Origin: Terriglobia bacterium
Lineage (GTDB): Bacteria > Acidobacteriota > Terriglobia > Terriglobales > Acidobacteriaceae
Length of the DNA: 64,000 nt
Reading direction: 5' to 3'
Assembly (NCBI GenBank): GCA_020073215.1
Contig: JAIQFO010000015.1
Location: 43,025-107,024, forward strand
Shown here: one piece after another, positions 1 through 8,000 of the stretch
How the letters are laid out: each line of letters starts with the position of its first letter
Numbering within the stretch: the stretch's first letter is position 1
Notes under the pieces: generated by a model
Told to the model about the DNA's origin: nothing
Databases searched by the model: none
Seen by the model: only the letters and a program-made list of their open reading frames with translations
Made by a program: the position numbers and the translations under genes

Positions 1-2196
1 GCGCGTGAATACCCGCTGCCGCGCCGCCGGAAAATGCCGGGCCACGGTTTCCATCTGGACTGCGGCTTTCGGGAGTTCCGGATACTTGTCGTTCGGCGCG
101 ACGCTGTTGCCGACGAGCAGCAGGCTGCGTTTCCTTCCACCGAAGCCTGTGCCTCTACCCGCATCGCCTGTAGAGACGGGGCTTGCCCCGTCTCCTTCCG
201 GAGTGCGCGCCGCGCTCAGCACCCGAAGCGAACTGGCATTGGCAATCGTCACGTCCTCAATCCAATAGTGCAGCTTCGCTTCGGTGAATTTGGGTTCGGG
301 GACCTTTGCTCCGGAGAGCTTGGGTTCCGACGGTCCAGGCCCGGGGACCAGGAGTGTTTCAAAATTCAAGTTGTTCAGGCTGCCATCCGGAATGACGAAA
401 ATCTTCGTAACCGGCTTCGTATCAGGGTATCGCCTTAGCGATACCGCGAGCGCCTCGGAATGAGCCGCCCCTTTAGGGGCCACGAGGTGGGCTTTTGTCC
501 CTGCGGGCCGCGCCGCCAGCAACGCTTCCGCCGGCGCGATCAGCGTGCGGTAAAGCCAGCCCCCGTCCGGATCGGCAGATGCGAGAACGTCTTGCGGCCC
601 GCCAAGAGCTTTGCGGTACCGTCCGACCGCCGCATCGATTTCCGCGCCGGAAGGAAGTGTAAACAAACTCGTGTTCCGCGGAGTGATCGCCCACAAGTAC
701 GATTGCTTCTCACCCAGCCAATAGAAGAGAACCGTGCCCTCGACCCGCCGGGCAATTTGCTGAGGGTTCAATGGCGGAGGCCCAGCAGAACCTCCCTTGG
801 CGAGCAATCCCAATCCTTCGGCCAGAGTACGGGCGCGGCTGTAGTCGGCCCAGCGCAGCGCGTCGTCCGTCCTTCCGCGTGCCACCAGAAAATGAACGTA
901 GTCGTCGTAGATGCGAGCCGCGTTCGTAAGAAACGACAGCTGGGAGTCTTCATGCCGCACGTCGTCGCGCGCCGCCTCGAATGTGGTGAGCGCTACCCGA
1001 TATTCGCGCTCCGCGGCATCTGGATGCTTTTCGTCTTCATACAGCCGCGCCAGCGAGTGCTCCGCCTCCCACTTCAAGAAAACGGGGCACATCTTGTCGC
1101 GTTCGACCTCGTGGAACGCGCTCTCAGCCGATGCGACGTCGCCCCGGCGAGCAGCGACTTGTCCTTCAACAAGCATGGGGTAAAGTTCATCGACATGGTT
1201 CCCGCTCTCTCGTGCGATTGCCAAGGCCCGTTCGGCATACTGGCTTGCCTTGTCGGGATCGCCGGTCTGCATCGCGAGCCGCGCTAGAACGCGCAGCGCG
1301 TTAGACATATCTTGCCTGGCTTTGATTCCCGCCGCGAGACCCAAAGCCCGTTGAAACGACTGCTCCGCCAAATCAAGCCGGCGCGAGTCCATATGGATGT
1401 AGCCGATGTTCGTGAGTTCATTTTCCTGGTCGAAAACATCTCCGACCTTGGCGGCAGCTTTCTCCGCCTCGACTGATAGAGCCAGGGCCTTTTCGGAATC
1501 GCCGAGCCTGTAATATGCCCATCCCGTGTTGCCCTGAGTGACCAACTGGATGACCCTGGCGTCGATGGTCTTCGCAACCTGGTATGCACTTTCCGAGCGA
1601 TCGATTGCTTCGTCGAAGCGGCCTTGTGCCAGCGACTCATACCCCAGGTTGAGAAGTGAAGTGGATTCAAGATACGGGTCGTTATGGGAGCGTGCGAACA
1701 CAAGACTGCGTCCATAAGACCTTTCTGCAGAAGACGACTGAGACTGCTCACTGGCGAATATTCCGAAGGCTTGGAAGAGGGCTCCGCAACTCGCAACTTC
1801 GGAAGCGTCACACAGTCTTAGTGCATCGTTAAGGGCATGTTCAGACTCTGGAAGCTCATGCATGCGAAGCTTGGCCAGCGCCACCAGTGTCAAGATCGAG
1901 ACGTCCGAGTCTGGCTGGCCGGAAGGTAGTGGTTGAGATTCAAGGACCTTCAGGGTATCAGCGAAGAGCCCTTGCTCCAAAAGCGTTCTCGCTTCAAGGA
2001 TTCTGAATTTTCTGGACCATTCCGGATTCGAATTGAGGAATCTTCTGTACCCTTGTCCCGTCTCCTCGCGGCACTTCGTCAGTTCTCCATGGACAAAGTC
2101 CTGGTAAGCACGCTCGAAGTCCAACTGTGGAGAACTCCGACGATCACTACATGAAAACATCCCCACTAATGCGAGAAGGAGCAAACATGACTTCAG
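1..2196 (-). CDS. TPR-CHAT domain lipoprotein, C-terminus cut by the window edge
   Basis: One unbroken reading frame of about 732 codons runs off base 1. The N-terminus is a short lipoprotein signal: Lys, a hydrophobic run, then a lipobox ending VGMFSC with Cys at about residue 16. TPR-like helical repeats follow (about 80-420, for example LNLGYESLAQGRFDEAIDRS). The start of a CHAT (caspase HetF associated with TPRs) domain is recognisable from about residue 450, including FVIPDGSLNNLNFETLL near residue 600. The catalytic His and Cys of CHAT peptidases lie downstream of the cut and cannot be checked. The start is uncertain: I chose CTG at 2196, which overlaps the stop of the upstream gene (CTGA) and gives the only sensible lipoprotein signal; TTG at 2184 is the alternative. 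It is the last gene of a sigma/anti-sigma/unknown/CHAT cluster. Two palindromic repeats lie in frame within it. Confidence 0.8.
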   Translation of the reverse strand, partial: MKSCLLLLALVGMFSCSDRRSSPQLDFERAYQDFVHGELTKCREETGQGYRRFLNSNPEWSRKFRILEARTLLEQGLFADTLKVLESQPLPSGQPDSDVSILTLVALAKLRMHELPESEHALNDALRLCDASEVASCGALFQAFGIFASEQSQSSSAERSYGRSLVFARSHNDPYLESTSLLNLGYESLAQGRFDEAIDRSESAYQVAKTIDARVIQLVTQGNTGWAYYRLGDSEKALALSVEAEKAAAKVGDVFDQENELTNIGYIHMDSRRLDLAEQSFQRALGLAAGIKARQDMSNALRVLARLAMQTGDPDKASQYAERALAIARESGNHVDELYPMLVEGQVAARRGDVASAESAFHEVERDKMCPVFLKWEAEHSLARLYEDEKHPDAAEREYRVALTTFEAARDDVRHEDSQLSFLTNAARIYDDYVHFLVARGRTDDALRWADYSRARTLAEGLGLLAKGGSAGPPPLNPQQIARRVEGTVLFYWLGEKQSYLWAITPRNTSLFTLPSGAEIDAAVGRYRKALGGPQDVLASADPDGGWLYRTLIAPAEALLAARPAGTKAHLVAPKGAAHSEALAVSLRRYPDTKPVTKIFVIPDGSLNNLNFETLLVPGPGPSEPKLSGAKVPEPKFTEAKLHYWIEDVTIANASSLRVLSAARTPEGDGASPVSTGDAGRGTGFGGRKRSLLLVGNSVAPNDKYPELPKAAVQMETVARHFPAARQRVFTR
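169..195. repeat. Palindromic repeat family A, inside the CHAT gene
   Basis: The core TAGAGACGGGGCTTGCCCC is a near-perfect hairpin (GAGACGGGG / CCCCGTCTC). Other copies are at 27267-27330 (as an inverted pair) and 62368-62393. Here it is in frame in the CHAT gene, encoding roughly GDGASPVSTG. Confidence 0.85.
419..480. repeat. 62-bp double-hairpin repeat family B, inside the CHAT gene
   Basis: Two hairpins lie 20 bp apart: GGTATCGCCTTAGCGATACC, then GCCCCTTTAGGGGC. The same two hairpins with the same 62-bp span recur in opposite orientation at 47290-47351 between genes. In the CHAT gene it is read through in frame, encoding about VAPKGAAHSEALAVSLRRYP. Confidence 0.85.
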
Positions 2197-3161
2197 GGAT
2201 GAGTGTGTCCGTTGGCCGAAACGCTGCCCCCAGTTACCGTCCCGCCGCCGATGCAGCCCAGATGCATGTTCAGCATGTGCAGCGCGAAATAGTTGCTGTT
2301 CTGCGGGCCACCCTCGGTCTTGTCGGACGAGCCATCGTAAGGTGCGATGCCAACTTCGACTTCGGCCAGCGACACGGTCCCAAAGTCCGGAATAAAAATG
2401 ATATTCCCGAACGTCTTGACTCCCGGAATCGGAATCGGCCCGATGCTTTTGACCAGTGTGCATTCCAGCTTAGGATAGCCGTTCCGCTCCCCTTTCGAGC
2501 GTCCATTGGCGCGTTTCTTGAGATCGTCAATGTAGGCGATCTTGGCATCGTACTTTTTCTCCAACTCCTCGGGAAGACCCTTGGCGCCGGCGATGTCGTC
2601 GAGTTGGCGCTGGACCCGATCGAGAAAGCCGCGGTCTTGCAGGTAGGGTTTGTCTTCTTTCGGTTTGTCGCCGCAAATGGCCAGGTCGAGTTCCACCTTC
2701 ACCGGATATCCGCCCACCCGCAGGTTTTCAAAGCGCGTGCCCAGAAACGTCACCTTGGGAACGTGCCCGTGCTTCATGGCATGTTCGGTCGAAACCTGCG
2801 CCACCAGACGATCGGCGGTGATCACTTCAAATACATTCAGGCCTTCGAGCACCGAGGTCGACAGCGTCACCCAGCCTGAATGATCGTTGCCCCAAAGATC
2901 CTTCTTCTCGATCTTGCTGCCGGAGGCATGAGTGTAGCCCGCCTTGAAGGAAATCAGGCCTTCCAGGCTCGTCTCCTTGACAAACTCGGTGACGTGGCCG
3001 GCGTCGCGAGTCTTCTCCAGCACAACCCGCGCCTTCTTTTCGATGGGCTGCTCGACAGGATGTTTCAAGTTGCCGCTGAGCACGTGGGCTTCGGCGTGAT
3101 ACACGTGGTACGGTCCCTGGTCAGACTGCGACTCCATAGGTGGTTTCGGATTTGCGGACAT
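2193..3161 (-). CDS. Protein of unknown function in the sigma/CHAT cluster
   Basis: A 322-residue protein that I do not assign to a family. No signal peptide or membrane segment is visible. The N-terminus is polar, the middle is mixed alpha/beta, a charged helical stretch lies at about 195-235 (LDDIAGAKGLPEELEKKYDA), and the tail is Gly/His-rich (GCIGGGTVTGGSVSANGH). The start is well supported by GGAAGGAG about 8 bases upstream. It begins 23 bases after the anti-sigma stop, and its TGA overlaps the proposed CTG start of the CHAT gene, so the cluster is probably one transcript. Position next to a CHAT protein raises the possibility that it is a partner or substrate; that is inference only. 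Confidence 0.8.
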   Translation of the reverse strand: MSANPKPPMESQSDQGPYHVYHAEAHVLSGNLKHPVEQPIEKKARVVLEKTRDAGHVTEFVKETSLEGLISFKAGYTHASGSKIEKKDLWGNDHSGWVTLSTSVLEGLNVFEVITADRLVAQVSTEHAMKHGHVPKVTFLGTRFENLRVGGYPVKVELDLAICGDKPKEDKPYLQDRGFLDRVQRQLDDIAGAKGLPEELEKKYDAKIAYIDDLKKRANGRSKGERNGYPKLECTLVKSIGPIPIPGVKTFGNIIFIPDFGTVSLAEVEVGIAPYDGSSDKTEGGPQNSNYFALHMLNMHLGCIGGGTVTGGSVSANGHTHP

Positions 3162-3184
3162 AGGCTGGCTCCTTCCCCTTGAGC

Positions 3185-3880
3185 TTACTTTTGAATTTGC
3201 AATTCAAATGATGCCCGGCCGACTTCCTTACTTTCCCCCGCAGCGGTTATGCCGTGCACGGACAGAGTGTAGCCGCCCGCTGGCCGATTCGCTCCCGCTA
3301 TGCGTACCGGCCACTGATCTTGACCTGCCACCGCCGGGATGGTGAACGACGATTCCAGCTTTCCCGCGGGATTATACAAGTCCGCCTGGTAATGGGTATA
3401 GCCGCCCTCTGGCGGGATGCGCACAAAAAGCAGAAAACCTTCTCCCGCGCGCGTTGCCACCACCGGACCTTCCGATCCGTAGGTGCCGACGTTCACCTGC
3501 GTCCACGGCAACACCTGCGGCCGGTTCAATGCCTGCTGCATTTGCGGATAGGTCACCAGATTCTGGTACCCGATCACCGCCAGCAATACCGCCATCAACG
3601 GGACCGCAAACGCAGGACGCAGCATTCCACGCAGCCCAGCGAACCATCCCGCTTGGGGTGGGACCGGAGCCGACGCCGGCAGGCAGCCCGGAACCGGCTC
3701 AGATTCTCTTGCCAATGCAACCTTGCCGTGCTCCACGAATAGGGCACACGCGCGGACGTCGCTTGCGCAATCCGGGCAGTCGAAAAAATGCTCTTCAAAT
3801 TCGTCGCGTGCCTCGGGATCAAGCTCGTCGAGCAGGTATCGTTCCGTCATTTGTTGGCGAACCACCAGATCGTGGTCCAT
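3185..3880 (-). CDS. Zinc-finger anti-sigma factor, single-pass membrane protein
   Basis: A 231-residue protein. The N-terminal cytoplasmic zf-HC2-type motif is H31-x3-C35-x2-C38 (HFFDCPDC), the signature of zinc-binding anti-sigma domains that hold an ECF sigma factor. One transmembrane helix lies at about 88-108 (AFAVPLMAVLLAVIGYQNLV). It is followed by an extracytoplasmic beta-rich domain of about 120 residues with an immunoglobulin-like look. ATG at 3880 was preferred over an upstream ATG at 3925 because GAGGGGG lies just before it and the product then starts like other anti-sigma proteins. It lies 50 bases downstream of the ECF sigma gene, its presumed target. Release would be expected by proteolysis of the outer domain. 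Confidence 0.85.
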   Translation of the reverse strand: MDHDLVVRQQMTERYLLDELDPEARDEFEEHFFDCPDCASDVRACALFVEHGKVALARESEPVPGCLPASAPVPPQAGWFAGLRGMLRPAFAVPLMAVLLAVIGYQNLVTYPQMQQALNRPQVLPWTQVNVGTYGSEGPVVATRAGEGFLLFVRIPPEGGYTHYQADLYNPAGKLESSFTIPAVAGQDQWPVRIAGANRPAGGYTLSVHGITAAGESKEVGRASFELQIQK

Positions 3881-3930
3881 TGATGCCCCCTCATAAAATC
3901 GTGAGCCGGCAGCCCGGCGTTTCACAGCCG

Positions 3931-4680
3931 TCAGGCCGTCTTAAATTCCGGCGAATCGTTTCCCGTTCTTTTCAAATATAGCGACTTGAACGATTGCTTC
4001 GCACGGTGCAGCAATACCCGCAGATATTCCCGGTCGACCCCGAAATCGCGGCACACATCGTCTTTGTCCCTCTCCTCGAGGAAAACCTCGCGCAACAAGC
4101 GCCGGTCGCGTTCTGACAGTTGGTCGAGAACCTCCAAAACTTTCTTTTCCGTTTCTCGGGCGGAGAGGAGGCCGAGCAGATCGGTGGCGCAGGCGCGCAC
4201 GTCTTTTTCTTCATCCTCGATCGAACTATGGCGCGCGTCCGAACGATAGTGTTCCAGCAAAACATTGTTGCAAATCGAGTTTACAAACGATCCCAGCCGT
4301 TCCGGGTGCAGAATTTTGCCCTTGTGCAGCGCCGCGTAAAATCGAGCAAAGGTTTCCTGGCGCACATCCTCAATGGCCTCCCGCGATTGCAGCCGGGAAC
4401 GCAATTTCACCTGGATCAGGGTGCTGAAATATTCGCCAAAATGCTCTTGCGTGCGGAAGTCGCCTGCCCGCAGGCGCTCGACGTAGGCTTCGTCAAAGGA
4501 TTGGAATTGCAAGGGCTTGCCCCGGGAACCCGGAAGTGCCTGCCAGTGTAGCACCTGGGGCGGGGAACTGGAGGGTGAATCGGCGCTGTTTCCGGGCACG
4601 AGCGTGAGCAATGGCCGTTTCAGAACCGTGTGGCCACGGTACCGGCGTCCGGTCGGCGAAATGGAACGGGCGGCATGCAT
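3931..4680 (-). CDS. ECF-type RNA polymerase sigma factor
   Basis: About 249 residues with region 2 at about 75-150 (RSREAIEDVRQETFARFYAAL, here split by natural variation) and region 4 at about 180-240 (LSERDRRLLREVFLEERDKD followed by a helix-turn-helix). Regions 3 and 1.1 are absent, as in ECF factors. The first 60 residues are unusually long and Pro/Ser-rich, so the true start may lie inside (for example the GTG at VLKRPLLTLVPG); ATG 4680 is the longest choice. It heads the minus-strand cluster with the anti-sigma gene, the unknown 322-residue protein and the TPR-CHAT lipoprotein. Confidence 0.82.
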   Translation of the reverse strand: MHAARSISPTGRRYRGHTVLKRPLLTLVPGNSADSPSSSPPQVLHWQALPGSRGKPLQFQSFDEAYVERLRAGDFRTQEHFGEYFSTLIQVKLRSRLQSREAIEDVRQETFARFYAALHKGKILHPERLGSFVNSICNNVLLEHYRSDARHSSIEDEEKDVRACATDLLGLLSARETEKKVLEVLDQLSERDRRLLREVFLEERDKDDVCRDFGVDREYLRVLLHRAKQSFKSLYLKRTGNDSPEFKTA

Positions 4681-5091
4681 TGGGAAGTGGGTAAACTCCT
4701 GTGACTTCGCGGGTGGAGAAGACTGCGAACAAAGCGCCGGAACCGCTTCCCCGTCGACTCCGGCGCCTTACTGGATTCCGGCCAGGAGTTTCCCGGTCGG
4801 GCTCCTAAACTGTGGCCCATCGCCTCACAGCGCGATGTCATCCACTTATTGAGATAGTGCGGAAAGGGGCTGAATCGTTTCAAACAATCTTCCCAGAATG
4901 AAATCGATTCCGGCGCAGGCAAAGTGGCCTCCACCTTGATTTCGTGTCCTTCGGTGATGAGGAAAGCGATCGGACTACCCCCAATCTCGGATTGTCATCC
5001 TGAGCGAAGCGAAGGACCTGCTTTCTCTCGACGCTGCGAGACGGCGGCTCCTTCACTACTCCGGAGGACAAGTTTATTACCTAACAAATCA
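4681..5091. other. Intergenic region with one palindromic repeat half
   Basis: No convincing gene on either strand. It separates the 5' end of the ECF sigma gene from the 3' end of the large CRTAC1 gene, so it should hold the sigma-gene promoter, but I see no clear consensus boxes. The only marked element is a family C repeat half near 4992-5032. Confidence 0.5.
4992..5032. repeat. Dispersed repeat family C (half unit)
   Basis: Contains TCATCCTGAGCGAAGCGAAG followed by GACCTGCTTT. The same words form both arms of the long hairpin at 8821-8904, and a diverged copy ends at 37192. Only one arm is present here. Confidence 0.75.
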
Positions 5092-8000
5092 TCACTTGGG
5101 GTATTGGAACGAATATCCGCTCGCCTCATTCCCCGACATAAACCGCGTGTTGTATTCAAGCAGGTAATCCATGTGGCCGGCGTCGGAAGGGAAGGATCGC
5201 CCAGGATAGGGATAGGTACGCATGTCGCGGAAGGGCAGAGGATCAACCGTATCGCCGCGGTAGGCGTAGAAGTCCATGTCTTTTTCGTATCCGTTGGCGA
5301 CGAAGAAATAATCGCGCACCCAGCCAGACGGCAGCCTGGGCAGCGTCGCCGGGTCGAAATCGAGCGCTACTTCATCGCCCGATCCGAAGACGACAAACTT
5401 ATCGTCGACCGAGTCGAGCAGCGGACGCACGTCGCCATAGCGCGTGTAGGCGCCGGCAGGCCGCGTGTAAGGCCCAGTGGCGCTCGTTCTCTCGTAAATG
5501 TATTTCACGTTCCCCGGCGGCTGGCCTTCGATCTTCAGCGGGAAACCGTGGAAACTCAGTTCCGCGCGCGCCAGCGGAACCGGCGTCACGCGGGCGCTTT
5601 GATCGCGGCTCCGCTCTTGGTTCGTCCGGCTGATCAGGATGTTGTCCCAGTAGATCTGCAAATTGGTGGTGATGCGAATGCGCCGTGTACCCAGTGGAAG
5701 TTTGCCGGTGACATCGGCGGTCATGGTGCGCGCGCCGCCGGCGGGGAATCCCATGTCATCAACCACGCGGACCCAACTATCTTTCACGCCGTTTTCGGTC
5801 GACCTCGCATTCACAGCCAACGCCTCGACATACGGCGCAACCGGACGCAGGTGCGCTTGATCGGCAGCGTACATGCTGGTAGCCGAGAAGTATTCGATCT
5901 CGCCATGCAGCAGCAGCCACAGCGGACCGCCGCGGTAAGGCTCGCCGAGATCAAGTTCCAGGCTGTGGGGCTTGGTGAATCCCAGGAACGGAAGCACTTT
6001 GAAATCACCGAAATAGCGATGCGCCAGCAAATCAGGAAGCACGTTGTGGCCGTGCTCGTCCCACGCACCGGCAGGCGGACGCGCCTCATTACTCTTGCTG
6101 AACACGACCTTGAATGGAGGGTAAGGCGGATTGCTAGCGAAATATTCGTTGGGATAAACGTCAACCTCGGCCGGATGATCAACAGCCAGTAACTCCACCT
6201 GATCAAGGTAAACGGATTCCTCAAGCGGCTCCATGAAGCGAAAACTCAGCATTGGGTGCCCCACCCTTCCCTGGTTTTGGGAAGGGTGGGATTCATCTTT
6301 TTCGCGGAGCGAGTTACGGTCGAGCTTGATGGTTTCAATTGGCCGCGCAATATTACGCACTACGTTAGAACCGGATTCATACACGGAGCTGGCTTCATGA
6401 ATTGGTTTTGGGAAGGGCACGGCTTCAGCCGTGCCGCTAACCGCCGGAGAGGGTGCGGGCTTTAGCCCCTGAGGGGCAAGGCTGCCATCGCTCGCCGCGA
6501 TCCAGTGTCCGACGACACCCGCGCCGAGCATGTCGCCGACAAGCTTGTATTCGTGACCGTCCCAGGCAAAAAGCGTGGGACAGGAACTGCCGCGGCGGTC
6601 CATTTCGGTGAAGTGCTGCACCTGGTTGGCGGCGACTTCGATTTCATCCTGCAGCACCCCGGTCGGCCACAGCATGCGGACGACGTCGGCAACTTTCGCC
6701 TGTCCAAGGCCGATGGTCAGGTCAGGCGAGTTCTGTCCGAGGTAGCCGGACGATCCATAGACTTCAAATTTCTGCCGCAGGCCGGCGGAGAACACTTCGA
6801 CTTTAGTGCCGATTGCGCTCTTGTTATCGTTCAGGCCCTTGAGCGCAAGGCGCAGCGAGTTGTTCTTGTTGCCACCTTCGTTGTGGAGCAGGACGGCGGG
6901 GCCGTGGTTTTGCGTGATCAGAAGATCTACAGCACCGTCGTTATCGTAGTCGCCGGCGATGATGGCGCGCGGTTCTTTGAGCTGAATTTTGTCGAGGCCA
7001 ACGTCGGCGGTGACGTCTTTCCAGCCGTCGGGGCCGAGGTTGCGGAAGAGGCGGACTTCGCCTTTGCCGTCTTTGGTTTCGCCGACGGCTGCGAGATCGA
7101 CCCAGCCATCGTTGTCGTAGTCGATAGCGGTGACGCCGTAGGCATTCACCCAGTCCACTATTGGCAAATGGATTTGTTCGAAACTCTTTCCTCGGTTGTT
7201 TCGCCACAGCGTGATGCCAGGCGCTCCCATGTGCGTAAAGGCAAGATCCATCCAGCCATCGTGATCAAAATCGAGGACGGCAACGCCGAGTGTGTCCGCG
7301 GGCTTTGAGCCAGTCCAGGGCTGGCGCGCTGGGAACCTTCCTTCCCGGGGATTCTCAAAGACCGTGGGTATAACCCCTGTCACAACGACGTCGATGGCGC
7401 GATCATTGTTGTAATCGGTCCCAACAGCCGCCGTGTGAAAGCCACCAGTTGAAAGTCCGGTCTCTCGGCTGACGTCGGTGAAGGTGCCGTTTCCGTTGTT
7501 GCGCCAGACTTGGTCCTGCCACTCCGCTTCGCCTCCCGCCAGGGCGCGGAATGATGTTCGCGCAATATACAAATCCAGATCGCCATCGTGGTCGTAATCA
7601 ATAAAGGCGACACCAGCGTTGAGACCGTCGGCTTTGATTCCTGCGACCTCAGTGACATCTTTGAATGTTCCGTTCTTCTCGTTGTGCAGCAGCAGGACAA
7701 GGTGTCTAAAGCTCACAACCAAGTCCGTGGCGCCGTCGTTGTCATAGTCGCCCGCCGTGCATCCGATCCCATGCAAGCTGGGATCAAGGCCAGCCGCTTT
7801 TGTGACGTCCCCAAACTTGCCGTTACCGAGGTTGCGGTAGAGGCCAAAACCGCCCTGTGGCCCATCATCCGTGACGAAGATATCTATCCGCCCGTCCCCG
7901 TCGTAATCCAAGAAGCAAGCGCCGGTACCAAGGATGCCCTCCGCAACGTGCCTTTCAACATGGCCATCCTCCATTGTTGCGGAACCGATGGGGCTGGGCT

